From assembly GCA_025667525.1 (NCBI GenBank), contig CM046875.1, positions 289,975,147-290,039,146 of the forward strand: a stretch of 64,000 nucleotides of DNA, written 5' to 3'. The notes beneath the pieces were generated by a model. That model was not told the origin of the DNA. It did not search any database and saw only the letters and a program-made list of their open reading frames with translations. Within the stretch, counting starts at the first letter, position 1. Every line of letters begins with the position of its first letter. A program made the position numbers and the translations under genes. Of the stretch, positions 20,078 through 31,900 are shown one piece after another. Source of the stretch: Glebionis coronaria (Eukaryota; Streptophyta; Magnoliopsida; Asterales; Asteraceae).

Positions 20078-23061
20078 ACACACTGGCAGAACACCTGGCA
20101 GTGCTTGGCCTTTGATGGCTTTGATAGTCTTGAAAACAATGTAGTATTCCGCCAGGAGAATTTGCCACCTTGCTATCCCCCCAGAGAGAGAGGCTTTCTC
20201 GAATATTTATTTCAGTGCGCCCATGCGGGCGATGAGCCAAGTTGCGTGATAAAGCATGTACTGCCAGAGCAGCCCAAGCGAATGCGCAGCACGCCCATTC
20301 TAGTGCTGAATATCTGTTCTCGTAATCCGTGAACTTCTTTCTCAGTTAGTTCGTGGGATCGGCATCTCCTGAATGGCTTTCACCTTGTCGGGATACATCT
20401 CACTCATCTCCTATCCCTTTCATTCTCTTTCTGTTGCCTAGCCTTATCTATTCTCTCGGATCCCTGGGACTGATGGATAAGGAGGAGACATCCCATTCGG
20501 TTACACAATTGGGCTATAGCCTGTTTTACCAGACTCTTATGGAATACGCTCTCGAGACTGATATAAAAGAGACCTCATCCCATTCATGTCCTGTTCGAGT
20601 GTTGGACTTTAGGTCGAGAATATCGTAAGAGAAGTTAGACTTGGATCCTTCCGTTGAAAGAAGTCATTTGCCTAGGAGCGTTCCGTAGAAAGACTACCAG
20701 CTTTTCAAGATAGAGTTGATACCATATGAGAATCGGTAGGTGATGTATCCTCTATTACAGTAGGCTGTAACCTCTATTCAAGTGGGCAGTTATAGGCTCT
20801 CTCCTCTATGATAATAGTAAGAGCTCGACTGTTAAGGAGAGGAATGAAAGAGCTAGAGCTCGGGAGAGGCTGGATGGAATGAATGGGCTCAGCCTAAGGG
20901 CCTTGAGCCAGAGGTCATACTCATCCTGTCCTTTCAATAAGAAATATTAAGACGCACACAAGAGAAGGAGACCCAAGCGCAGCCAACCTACCTTTAATAC
21001 GAAATCCACCACACTTTGAAAGTGTTTAGATTCTATTAGTGTGCAGTGAGTGAATAGCTAAAAGAATAGAGTGACCATCTTTGAATATCTAATATAAAGT
21101 AGTATAGTAAGATAAACATGGATATAACAAATATCTGGCTCTCGTCAAACTAGAAGAACTTCGAAAGCAATTCCTCCCACTTTTACTCGAGCTTCAGATA
21201 TGAGGCCTGTAAGAAAGTCTATTACCAGTACCCGGAGTTGGTCTCCCATTAATACTTCACCGTGAATCACCTTCTCTCTGTGATCCTCGCTGCTTACTGC
21301 TTATTTGTTATTTCAATGCATCTGGGAATAAAAAAGAAGTAACTTGCCGGCCCTCTTCCTTTACGTCCTTCACCCAGCTAGGCAAACGCAGCGCAGCTCA
21401 GTCGTGCAAGTTCACGTCTGATTACGGAATCTGGAGTAATGATCGAAATTGAATGTCTTTAGTCAAAAAACGACAAAAGCTGTCCTTGCCATTGAAAAGA
21501 GTGCCATGGCCTAAATAAAGTCATCCAAGCCTTTACGCCATGGATTTGATGCCATCTTCCGTCATCCCCTTGATCGACTGTCCCTAAAGCAAAGAGCCAA
21601 TGCCAGCTATTCTTCTAAGCCATAAAGCGAGGGGCTAACCGGGTATTAACTCCTCCCGTCCCGCTACGCTTCTTCCTTCCCACTGTAAAGGGAATCAAAG
21701 GATACCCGTTCGTAAGCTTTCCCAGAGCTTCCTTCACTCACTAACAATGCTAATCCACTTAGTCGATTAGCTGCCGGTCGTTCACTTAGCTTAGTGTTAG
21801 GGTTTTGAGGCTAGCCCCTTGTTCCCTTAGTGCTTAGACCTTAGCCTACTAGCTAATCGATTAACTACAATCCCACTTCAAAGCAAGAAATCTCAATACT
21901 CTTCCAGGTGGTGGACCCAAAGCAAGCTTCATCCATATAACCTTAAGCGGGATAGGTGGGAGTAGAGACAGTGGATCTAATTTCCCTAGCATTATCCTAC
22001 CGACCCATACCTTTCTCGACCGAAGCCATAAGTAGTAGTTTAACGCTTGATCGAAGCGGCAGTTACCAGGAAAGAAGATCTGAATTGGGGCTCGGGGTCA
22101 CGTATAATAAGATCCGAAATCTCTACTGGTTGTTTCGATCCACTAAGTCACGAGTACAAACGTGGCTTTCTATCTTCCATACCAGCTCATCCTTCAAAAC
22201 CTCTAACCCTTGCAAGATGCTCTTCCAAGATTGAGAAGTCGCCTATCCAACTAGCGGAACAGCCCTGGCATTTCTTCAATGCATCTCCTTTCGGATTCTT
22301 CTATGTCAACCTAGCATTTCGAAACGAACAACTCCAGCCAAAGAAGCAATTGGACAGGTCCCAGCTTACTAAGTAAATCAGCTACATTCTCCCGGAAATA
22401 AAGAGGGATGCCGGATGTAGAACCCGCTATCGAAGAAGACAACTCCCATCTAGGTCAATGGAAGTCAATCGATCTCGAAAACAGAGAAGAAAGCAGCATC
22501 CCGCTCAATGCAAGTAGGGAGAACCCGTTCTTTATCTTGTTTCATCAGCAAATGTGGCAAACGGTGGTCTTATCCTCTTTTATTTATACAAACAAGATAT
22601 CTGCTAAAGTAAAGGCGAGTAAATAAAGTAAATAAGAAAAAATCTTTATGAAAGCAAGTCCCATCGAGTGGAGTCAAGGCATGCCTTAAGGTAGCGACTG
22701 ACTTTTTCAGGTGAGATGGTTCATTAGATAAAGGCTCTTGCTACTTCCCACGAGGGGGGGGGGGGGGGGGGGAAGTCAATAGCGTAGATAAGGAAGTGGC
22801 TATTCTTGTTTGTTCATGACTCCGCCGCGCTCCTATTTCATGGAATAAGCGCCTTTTCTCTTACAGATAAAAGAAATGGATTTATTCCGGCTAGCTCGAA
22901 GGGAAGGAAAGAGCGCTATAAGAGAAAGAGTGCCTCGAGAATCTTTTTGATTTTTACTGAAAGCAGAGGAAGCATTCGATGCATCATAAAAAAAGTGCAG
23001 CTGCCAGAGCCCCTTACCAGCGGGGGTCCCGAGATATTCTATGATTAAAGGCTTTGTGGTT
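20078..23061. other. Mitochondrial spacer with a 19-bp poly-G tract
   Basis: No gene is recognised. Several open frames of 70-109 codons (for example 22047-22376 plus) look like chance frames. A run of 19 G lies at 22754-22772. Confidence 0.45.
22754..22772 (+). repeat. Poly-G tract (19 G)
   Basis: Nineteen consecutive G after cga. Such runs are unusual in plant mitochondrial DNA and are prone to length errors in assembly. Confidence 0.9.
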
Positions 23062-23139
23062 GTCACAAACTAGATTCGAACCAGCACCTCTAGGAGCAAA
23101 AGACAGGCCCAGCGAACTACCATTCATTCTGATCGCGAC
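23062..23139 (-). tRNA. tRNA-like remnant, identity unclear
   Basis: The minus strand can form a 7-bp acceptor stem (gtcgcga with ttgtgac, two G-U pairs), a T arm with the loop ttcgaat, and a weak D arm, over 78 nt. The anticodon arm pairs poorly, so no anticodon can be read. It lies just downstream of the rps14 remnant. It may be a decayed tRNA gene or a tRNA-like element. Confidence 0.25.
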
Positions 23140-23197
23140 TTTGTTTACCCGGTTCCCCTCGCGGCTAAAGGGTACATCCGGGTCCGGCCGCATGGAC

Positions 23198-23380
23198 CTA
23201 CTTACCTTGCTTGTAGACCAGCTGCAGAGCTAACCCTTGTTCTATTGTTTTGATGCTACCAAGACGATATATCACTAGATCGATCGGTATCTTTACAAAT
23301 TGATAAAGCTTTTGCCTCAATTCATACTTAGCCGCGAGCAATCTACGTTTGTGATCTCGTATATTTTGCTTCTCCGACAT
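23198..23380 (-). pseudogene. rps14: Ribosomal protein S14, truncated
   Basis: The start MSEKQNIRDHKRRLLAAKYEL matches mitochondrial S14 for about 25 residues. After KLY the match is broken by small changes; DNA similarity goes on to about 23260 and then ends, and the frame closes at 23198 after only 60 residues where S14 should have 100. The Cys/Arg-rich C-terminal half is missing. The ATG at 23378-23380 follows the rpl5 stop by one base, the usual rpl5-rps14 linkage; cob, which often follows, is absent. rps14 is a pseudogene in many angiosperm mitochondria, so this loss may predate any transfer. Confidence 0.85.
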
Positions 23381-23381
23381 C

Positions 23382-23946
23382 TTACTGACTTTCCCCCTCA
23401 TCTTTTTGAAAAAAGCCGCTCCACGGTGGTAAAGTCTCATCTTGTGTGTTGGCCGAAGTTACAATAGTGACATTGAACCCTCGAATATGTTCGAAGATCT
23501 CGAAATGATCTTCCAGTTCCGGGGAGAATTCGAAAAACTCCATTTCCATCAAGAATTGAATGGACTTTTCCCGTATTTCGACCGGAAAATCTACCAGAGA
23601 CATTACTGCGGAGATTCTTACCAAAAAATGAGTCATTCCATGCCCTCGGAGAGTGCTTTGCCGTGCTAGGTCACTTACATATCCTTTTTTTGTCTTTATT
23701 TGACCCCAAGAATGGATTGGATCGAAACGACTTTCCTGTCGAAGCCCTTTGTGTCTGTATTAATTTCTGACCGCACGGAATCTCCATAGCCAATTTTCCA
23801 TTTTTGATTATGAAATCAGAAGGTGCTGCCTTTGGTACTACTATGATTTTATACGATCCAGGAACTTCCATAACGTTGGCGTGATTCGGTTTGAGCAACG
23901 GATCCTGACGTGATACATCTTCGTAATGAAAATTGAGTGTAAACAT
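23382..23946 (-). pseudogene. rpl5: Ribosomal protein L5, frameshifted
   Basis: The N-terminal half (23671-23946, [25 protein letters not shown]) and C-terminal half (to 23382, with the [18 protein letters not shown] segment) are both clear mitochondrial L5, which binds 5S rRNA in the large subunit. They are in different frames. The break is at seven T on the plus strand (23685-23691), where six would keep the frame through the DKK codons. The rest of the gene, about 188 codons in total, is well preserved. A 1-nt insertion in a nuclear copy or a homopolymer error would look the same. Confidence 0.88.
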
Positions 23947-24160
23947 GATTTTTTTTATTTCTCAGTATCGATAGAATGAGCACTGTGAACTATCTGCTTC
24001 AAAAAAGATAATTGTAAAAACATCAGAGCAATATATCGTAGTGTAGAACATATTTGAAGTAATGGGGATCACATTAGTAGGAATATAGGCCAGTCTCCAG
24101 CTTCTATCCTTTTCTTTTCCGATGGCATCTCGCATTCACGCCCCCGTTTGACTGCTGCTG

Positions 24161-24375
24161 TTAGAACACCACAATATTCATCCTTTTGGGCTTAATGCTC
24201 TCAATGGTGAATTGATCATTCGATATCCTTCCTCTTCTTATGAGAAGACAGAATGGAATAAAAGTAATGAAACCTGCGATGGCTACTGAATAACCTCCTT
24301 TTACTTTATCAATAAAAAAGCCTTTGACCCGTTCACCAAATCTTGTTCAGTTCCATCCAAGCTCGGTTTTGTGTG
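24161..24375 (-). pseudogene. rps1: Ribosomal protein S1, 3' remnant
   Basis: The last part of mitochondrial rps1: GFFIDKVKGGYSVAIAGFI followed by SNDQFTIESIKPKRMNIVVF and a stop at 24161-24163. A short upstream piece (NRAWMELNKIW) is in another frame, so the gene is broken near 24335. Upstream of about 24375 no rps1 is seen. It lies about 215 bp upstream of rpl5 on the same strand. Confidence 0.7.
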
Positions 24376-24457
24376 AATCTTCGTGGAAGAAGAAGAAGCG
24401 GTTCACCAGCCACTACAGGATACCACCAAATCATTAAACCTGGCGGCAGCTCGCTCT

Positions 24458-24543
24458 TTGATCAGTGATTCACCGGTCACTAGATCCATGAAGAATCTAA
24501 AAAAAATCTGCATTTTGATCAGTGATTCACTGGCCACTAGATC
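24458..24543 (+). repeat. Imperfect 29-bp direct repeat
   Basis: ttgatcagtgattcac at 24458 and again at 24515, each continuing to cactagatc with two mismatches, 57 bp apart. Its origin is unknown. Confidence 0.7.
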
Positions 24544-24669
24544 TCGGGATCCCACCTTATTCTCAAACCTGGTGGCTCGGTTGATTGGAACTCCTTTAGG
24601 CTCATCCTGCATACTCATTCTGGCGGTCGCAAGTCCTTGCATCCACCAAGAACATTTCTTCCTTTAAGC

Positions 24670-26113
24670 GTCAAACTTCAGATTTGAAGGCCTTTCCACT
24701 GCATCAAAAAAAACTTGAATTAGATCTACGAAATGATCGACTCAAATAGATGGTCATCATAAGCTATTTCTTTTCCTCCTCTTCCAGTTCTATTAATAAA
24801 AAGGCCATCATGGACCAAGATCCAAAGGGATCAATCTTTTACACCGATGTATCGTACTCTCTCGACCAGGTCATCATAAGAAAAAACTGAAAAATCTTTC
24901 CGAAGTGTTATAAAGAGGGAAGGCGCGCTACAACTAACATAACAGCCTCTTCCTTGCCCCCCTAAGAATCCAAGGGTGACCTTTGGATGTTGTCGTGACG
25001 CTTTGGTTACAAAGGTTATCGGGGTCTAGGTTTATGGATGGATGAAGTAATCGAAAGTCCCTCCAACTCAATCAATATCAACAACATGTCGTGACCGGTT
25101 AGGCTTGGTTGATTTTGTAAGAAAAGAAAGTTGGTTTTGGGGGTTCATTGATTAGTACACCCCCGGTGCTGGTAAGGTCGGGACCGTGGTCGTACGTCTC
25201 CGGTTTGCCAGCCTATCTTCTTTCTGAGATTGACCAGCCAGCTGGGCTGGTTTGGCTATTCTTTTCTATTGAAAAGGAGTCAGCTGTCTGCGCGAGTCAT
25301 CTTCTTCTAGGCTCCGCTGGACGACACGGCATTCTCGTTTAAATAAATAGATGTCGGTCGTACTTGTGATGGTTCCCAAGGATCCAATATGACCACTTCA
25401 CTTAGGTCTACGTTGCCACCATATTGTTCTATGGAAGCGGGCGGGCTGTTAGAAGTTCGGCCCGCTTTTTTTGTGTCGTAGGGGAGGGATTGACCTTTCT
25501 AACGCATATTCAGTCGTACCGGCATGGCCCCACTGATTTCTTTTCGATCGGAGCATCCAGCAGCGCAACCCGGTTCTACTTGACTAAGCCCGTGCTCGTC
25601 CAAGGAGGGAGTTTGCTTTACCCAACCCCCTTTTTGATAACAAGGCAGAAAGCCCCGACCTGACATTCATTAGTTTCGAATGAAGAGTGCCCTGCCGCAC
25701 CTACTCCTATCAAAAAGCGAGACTTTACTAAATAAGAAAAGCCCCTTCTATCTTATTAGTAATGCGCTAACGCGCGCCCTGCAATCAAACTCAAGTTTCG
25801 CCTTTATCGATACGACAACCTTACTAATAGAAAGGGTCAAAATGAGCTCAAGCAACCTATCTTACTAATATAATAAGAAGGGCCGATCTAAGCCCTATGG
25901 TTGTAAAGCTACAGCTCGAAAGCCGGCCTTACCTTCTATGTTTTTAATAAAGGGCCTTTTCAATAAGGCTCGCGCTAGGCGCTCACGTTTTTTGGCTTCC
26001 CTAAAATAGCAGGTTGGTAAAGACCCGCCCCTTGTTTCAGTCAGAATGAGTCCCCGGGACCCCGGGACATTGGCTTCCGCCAACAGTGAACTATTAAGGA
26101 TCGCATCCCGCGC
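24670..26113. other. Spacer including presumed 5' half of nad1 trans-intron 3
   Basis: No gene is recognised in 24670-25890. Immediately downstream of nad1 exon 3 (26113 leftwards on the minus strand) the sequence begins GCGCGGGATGCG, a group II intron 5'-end-like start. It should be the 5' part of the trans-spliced third nad1 intron. A 62-codon frame at 25895-26083 lies inside it and is not called. Confidence 0.45.
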
Positions 26114-26251
26114 ATATTCTACATATAGCCTGCAACTGATTCAGCTTCCGCTTCTGGGAGATCAAACGGAGCCCGATTAGTTTCTGCTAGACAAGAAATA
26201 AAGAACATAACCAATACAAGGAACAAGGGAATACCGGACCATATCTGCTTT
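26114..26251 (-). pseudogene. nad1: nad1 exon 3, 5' truncated and frameshifted
   Basis: Translation on the minus strand gives [14 protein letters not shown] and [16 protein letters not shown], the conserved ubiquinone-site loop of complex I subunit ND1. About 138 bp of the usual roughly 192-bp exon remain; upstream of AAAGCAGATATGG the match stops. One base is missing near 26121-26126, so the frame hits a stop just before the exon end (GAATAT at 26114). Confidence 0.82.
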
Positions 26252-26714
26252 AACAACCTAAAGGCTTGGTCCCGTCCCGTTTGGAGAATGACCCCTTTAT
26301 GGCACGGCTTAGTCAGTTATTCTCGCAGTTCAGATAAGATTCGGACCGCCACTTCTCTGAAAACATGGTTCTTGCCCCCCCCCTCTTTCCTCCCCCCTTT
26401 GAGGTCGTCCATTCGTTGGGTGATCCCTTGCTCTCACGTTTGAGTGTTTGCTCGTCGTTTAGGCCGGTGAGTGAGATTTCTGCTTATTGCAGTCACCTCC
26501 GGGCTTCTTCGCACCTGGATAGTACTAGGACCCTTGTGCCCCGGCCCCTGATCAGAAAAAGCTGCCCGCCCTATGACCCACAACTCAAAATGAGCCTTGC
26601 GACGAGACGCGGACATTCCCCATGCTGCGGTTCCCTCCGGTCCGTTCCCGGGTTGGGTTAGGGGAACATCCGAGCGATTTCCTTCGCGGATCCAAACGTG
26701 CTCACAAGGCGCAC
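26252..26714 (-). other. nad1 intron 2, internally deleted
   Basis: It begins with GTGCG at 26714, the normal group II 5' end, right after exon 2. Only 463 bp separate the exons, whereas this intron is usually well over 1 kb, and its 3' end plus the start of exon 3 cannot be found. I infer a deletion or rearrangement removing the 3' part of the intron. Confidence 0.55.
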
Positions 26715-26796
26715 AATAAGAATAAGACCAATAGAGACTTCATAAGAGACCATTTGAGCTGCAGATCGTAATGCTCCTAGAAAGGCATATTTCGAA
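26715..26796 (-). CDS. nad1: nad1 exon 2
   Basis: 82 bp, the usual size of this exon, coding [27 protein letters not shown] of NADH dehydrogenase subunit 1, a membrane subunit of complex I. It is preceded by a domain V of a group II intron and followed by GTGCG. In plants exon 2 is joined to exon 1 by trans-splicing; exon 1 is not in this window. Confidence 0.88.
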
Positions 26797-26848
26797 TATA
26801 GAGGAGTGAAAGTTCCCAACAATCAATGACTTTTTAATTTCCTTATAT

Positions 26849-26897
26849 GAACCGTACGAGCACGTCCTTTGTCACCCTCCACCGCGCTTACGGCTCT
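26849..26897 (-). ncRNA. Domain V of trans-spliced nad1 intron 1 (3' half)
   Basis: On the minus strand gagccgta pairs with tacggttc over 8 bp, the signature basal stem of a group II intron domain V, about 50 bp before exon 2. It belongs to the 3' half of the first nad1 intron, which in angiosperms is split and trans-spliced and often lies downstream of rps13, as here. The apical part between the arms is longer than the usual 34-nt hairpin. Confidence 0.65.
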
Positions 26898-27621
26898 ATA
26901 CCCCAACCCAACTTGCTCTGACCCCGGGTCCTTCCTTTCTATTCCTCGGTAAGTGGACCGTAGGAGCATGGGGGGCGGTATCTGCTTTTAACTGATAGAA
27001 AGCATCCCTCTTTTGTCCCTCCTGACCGAACCCGCCAAAAAACAAAAATATAAATAGAGAAAGTTTTGATTGCCGGGAGAGTTGCGTCGGAGACATCCTT
27101 ATCTGAGGAGGAGGCTTTGTCGTCCAGCTCCTCATAAATGATGTTAGGATGGGCCGGCCCCTCCTCGGGGTCCTAAAAAAAAGAGAGGGAACAGAATCAC
27201 TTTCTTTCATTGACATATCTAATCAGACTGAATAGGATTTTGAGAGCTATCACGATCATTCACATCTATTTCAGTAGGCAGGAAGGGCGCGGAAGCTACC
27301 GTTTCTAGAATGCAAGCAAGCTAGCGACTCTCCTAGTAGCGAAGGAAAGGGGCATTCGGGAAGCGACTAGTCGCTTCTAGCGAAGCTTCTAGAAGGCCAC
27401 CGAGAGATCCATATACCAGTCATGAGCGATAGCGAAGCCTAGGGAGGCGTAAGCAGTAGCTTCTAGGACGAAGCCGAGCCACTAGTGGAGTGGACAAGGA
27501 GGCCTACTATACCGATACTGGATTAGTAACCGGTGAAATCCTCAAATCAAAATTTCAGTGAACTATTGAAGCTATCAGTGTGATTGATCAGACAAGTACC
27601 AAGGCTTTCGGTAGACTTCTT

Positions 27622-27972
27622 TTATTTTCGAATTTGCTTGCGACAAGTCCTAGCATTAGTATGAGTTCGTTGACCGCGTAAGGGTGATCCATCTTGATGA
27701 CGAATTCCACGATAACAAGAAATAGAAATTAATCGTTCGATGTCTGCTCGTTCTCCCCTCTTCAATTCCCAATGAACAACATGATCTTGACCTATCATTT
27801 TTTCAATTTGGTCGATCTGATACTTAGTTAATTCTTTTATCTTTATGTTCCCACTGATACCTAATCGATAACGAACAAGAATGGCTTTTTTAGGCCCAAT
27901 TCCATCTATTTTTGTTGAGGCAATTCTGACTTGTTCATCGGCAACTGATCTAGCTCCTGAAATATGTAACAT
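27622..27972 (-). CDS. rps13: Ribosomal protein S13 (mitochondrial)
   Basis: A 116-codon intact frame from MLHISGARSVADEQVRIA to RTCRKQIRK. It has the helix-hairpin-helix segment TKIDGIGPKKAI near the N-terminus and the conserved SCYRGIRHQDG...RGQRTHTNARTCRK rRNA-binding tail. S13 sits in the head of the small subunit. Length and both ends are normal for the family. It lies about 700 bp upstream of nad1 exon 2 on the same strand, the common rps13-nad1 arrangement, and is probably co-transcribed with it in mitochondria. Confidence 0.93.
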   Translation of the reverse strand: MLHISGARSVADEQVRIASTKIDGIGPKKAILVRYRLGISGNIKIKELTKYQIDQIEKMIGQDHVVHWELKRGERADIERLISISCYRGIRHQDGSPLRGQRTHTNARTCRKQIRK

Positions 27973-27989
27973 TCTTGATCCTTCCTTTT

Positions 27990-28950
27990 ACTAGTCTTCT
28001 CGGCTGGAATCAAAAAAGATTCTCCGCTCTGCTCCTACTCCTTCTTCTCCTTTAGGATAGGGTCGTCGTTGGTCCTTTTTTGCACTAAAAAACTAGTCAG
28101 AGCAACTAACTGTCTACGTACGAAATTTACGGAACAGGAATCAGAAACCATGCGGGATAAAAGAAGAGCGAGGTATAGTGAGAAAGCTCACCCCTGCCTT
28201 TAGACGATAAAGCCTTCTTTTACATCCCATCCCCTAGAAAAATCAATAGGAAATGCTACAAGCCATTGTTGTTCTTTTGACGATGAACCACTCCGGTACA
28301 ACAAGCAAAAGTGACCTCTACGCTTCGTCCCCGGTGCGTAGGGCCGATCCCCGTGTGCTAGAGGGAGGACCTGTTTGTGTTAAGCATATAGTTGGTTCTT
28401 GTCTTGTTTAGGAATTTTGGTCCTTCCTCTCGACAAAACAGAAAGTATCATTTACTTACGGAATCTCAAATCTCTCTCGCTTCTTCAGCTTGTTCCTGTT
28501 CGTCTATTCGGGACGGGGCAGGCAGCCCATATACATGAAGAGAAGAATAGAGAGGGGGTTATCCTACTTAAACTTTACTACTGGAAATTGGGAAGGGCTA
28601 TAAGTAGGCCGTTTGTTATTGCTATAAGGGCTTCTCGCCTTTATACGGCTTGGCTTCGCTATCGCTTCTATGTAGTGTAGTGGTCGACCTAAAAAGTCGT
28701 ATTCCTGCCATGACTATTATCCAGTGCGAGAAGCTTCGCCAGAAGCAAGCAAGACGAGTTCGCTCTGCTTCGTAGACAAGGCTCGTACCGTACTTTACTT
28801 ACAAGCTCGTGTAGTACTCGCCCCTATCTCTTCTCTAAAGGGGCGCACACTCGCTGTCTACTAAATGAGCTTACGAAGCGATCTGGGAGCAAAGCCTTAA
28901 ATTGAGTTGCTTCCCCCCTTTTCTTTTCCCTCACCCTACCCTTTCATTTC
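27990..28950. other. Spacer upstream of rps13
   Basis: No gene is recognised. A 24-bp stretch at 28421-28444 (core ccttcctctcgacaaaac) recurs exactly at 35912-35935 between nad4L and the 162-codon ORF, showing small-scale shuffling of mitochondrial spacers. Confidence 0.5.
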
Positions 28951-28953
28951 CGC

Positions 28954-31900
28954 TTAAGCTTCCCCGGTTTGGGGGATTAATTGATTGGATACCCGAGAAC
29001 CATAATCTTTCCTAGGAACAGCTTCTACGACGATAGATAGGGGTCAGGTTTGTTTGGCATCTATGCCCCCTGTCCTCCAAACAGTATGGGAGCCTTTCAG
29101 CTCGTACTGCTCACACTCCTAGATCTTCACGGCACCTCCTCCACCATAGTGTGAGCTAGGAGCAGCTCCGAAAGGTGAGGCCTACTTAAATAAGTAATGA
29201 GCTTTCAACAACGTTAACAACACTACGAAAAAAGTCAACTATGGTTGCCCACTGATCTGATCATAGGTGAAATCCAAACCCTTCTCTGCTCCTTTCCTGA
29301 CCCTTTCCTTCGCTACTAGGAGAGTCGCTAGCTTGCTTCATTATATTCTATAAGCGGGGCGACTTGTCGAGTCTACGAAGCTTCGTAGTTGCTTCCCCCC
29401 CCCCTTTCTTTTGCCCCGCCATGCCACTAGATCCATAATGACCGGCGAGTCGGAACATGTATGAATATAACCACGCGGAGCGCCGTACCGGCCTATCGAA
29501 ACGAAGAAAGAGATCATTGAGCCCATTTAGCCGAGCGGAGCCTTTTATAAATAATATATATAGATATATATAAAATAATAAGCTAAGGGGGGCTGGGAAT
29601 CGCAAGAATTGAAAAGTCCTCCATTGAATAGGATGAGAAAGACAGGTTCGGAAATGACCGGATTAGCAGGAGGAAGGGCGGCCCCACCCTGAAACAAAGG
29701 TGTACGTACATAAATAAAGAGACTGTTTATGGCCTTGATAGGCCTCCTTCCCATCTATCTTGACCGGGAAGAGGGGGAGGCTCTTGTGGGAGCCCTGCCC
29801 GCCCTTCTCTATTCGATTTTGAGTATCCCTCTGAGGAGGCTTTCCGGACTCGTAAAAGACGGCTAGGAACAAGAATAGGGTCAGTAGTCTCTGCCGTTGC
29901 AGGTCCTTCTCCTTCCGCTGAGATGGCCCTCTTTTTTGTTTTGTTTGTTCACCACGGCACGAAATCATGAAGAAGCTGGAATAACTCAGAAAGAGACTGG
30001 CGCCTAGCCGTTGAGAGCGTCTGTTGTCTTTGTAGAGGAACAGTATGATCTTGGACTGGCCCCCTTCGCATGACCTAGAAAGAAAAAGAAGTCCGTTCTA
30101 CTATAAGGACTCTAAACTCCTCCCTCAGGACACTGTTGCGTTGCCCATGGGGACGGGCTAGCCTCGACTTACATAGGTCCTTGGTTCGACCTCCTAATGA
30201 GAATTGAGGTCCTTGCGCGGGCGTCTCATCCCTAAGACTTGTTTGCTCGGTATGGAGTGCCCCGTGGTTCCTCGAGTGCCAGCCGCAGAGAGGAATGCCA
30301 TCAACTAGCGCGCTATTGGCCACTAACCACTCGCTCGCCGGACGCTCGGGCTCCGTGTTTCAAGTTCGTTATCCTAACCGTATCCTCTGCTCCACCGGGA
30401 GCCTGACCCCTTCTTCTATCTTATCTACTGCCTTGCTCCTCGACTCCATACTGCTCCAGCCGCTCGCTGTAATAGCTTGCTTCTCGGGTGGCTCGCACCC
30501 AGGGTGGTGTGGCTGAGCCAGAGTGGGCTCAGCAGTCGGCCTATCTTTCCGGGCGCACGCATAAAGGCATGATTAGTTCCACAAATCTCACTGCACTGAC
30601 CATAGTAAACTCCTTCTCGTTGTACCGAAATAGAGATTTGATTTAAACGACCAGGTACAGCATCACATTTGACACCTGAGGAAGGTACAGCCCAACTATG
30701 AAGTACATCAGCAGATGTTACAATAATACGTAGATGACTTTTGGCTGGTACAACCACTCGATTGTCCACTTCTAATAAACGTAATTGACCCAATTCTAGA
30801 TCATCTTCTGGAATCGTATAACTGTCAAAAGTGAGTGACTGTTCATCGGAACTGTTATAGTCCGAATACTCATAAGGTGGGGTCGACGCCCGTCTCCCCC
30901 CAAACTGTACTTGCAAGTTTCCCCGCAAAAAGCTCTCCACGCCTACTCTTAGAAAGAAGACTCTTTTTCTTTAGTTAGTACCGAACGTAAGACCCTTTAT
31001 GAGTAAGGGGAATCGAAGGCCGGGGAAAGTTTATTGGAAACAGGGAACCCTTTCCCACCCAGTCCTACCTACCCTATGTATTCGAGGGGGGGGGGGGGGG
31101 GGGGGGGGGGCTAGAACCGAAAAAGACCTGGTTCCGCACATCTGAGACAGGCAGAAGGTATGGGGCGACCAGTTCACCATGGAAAGCGAATTCGATACTA
31201 TAGTCGTCTTCTTTGTTCGATAAATGCGCAGTGGAAAGGGATGCTAGTCGGCTCGGAGAAGTTGTAGGCCCCAATAAAAAGATCAAGAGTGATTCCTCAC
31301 CTATCCTGTCAGGGGCCCAGTTGAACGCTCGAGTATAGATTCCCTATGCTCATCGGCCGGGGCCGGCCGGCCCGTAGATCTGGATCCATCCATAGACCTG
31401 ACCGGATATCGTTTGTCCATAAATAAAAAAAGTAGGTTTTTAGTAGTAGTTCATGAGACCTCGAATTCCCACGTTCCAGCTTGCATTATGCCAACAAGTC
31501 CCACCCCCAACTCTAGCTGAGAAGTTGAGTCACCCTTCTTTTTTTTTCAGAAAAAGAATCGAATAAAGAAAGAGATAGTCTATATCCTGTATCGATCATA
31601 GGATCACTCTATGAATAGGTAAATTCTCTGTGACCTCCCACCGTTCACGACATCCCTTGCTTCTCGCTGCGAACGGCTCCTCGGTGGAAGAGTAGAAGCG
31701 CTGGTCCCCTTCCGTCAAGTTGCTTGTACCCGCTGTTACCTACCGTAGGACCTCCGTCCCCGAAGCAAAGAAAGAGGAGCAGGAACAAGAGGTTGTCCTC
31801 TCCCGGCGCACAGTAGTTCCGCAACTACTACCGTGGTTATTGCCAACGGGGATCCCCCATTCCGAAAGGCTACTGGGCCGGCCGTTAGGTCCAAATTTGT

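Noticed and set aside
26896..27216. 106-codon ORF between rps13 and nad1 exon 2
   Set aside because: It lies in the 3' half of the trans-spliced nad1 intron and has no recognisable sequence.
30425..30558. Apparent chimeric C-terminus of cox2 exon 2 (44 extra residues after GTNHAFM)
   Set aside because: The extra sequence begins GTGCG, a group II intron start, and the true COX2 C-terminus is found as exon 3 at 28954-29036, giving the normal 260-residue protein.
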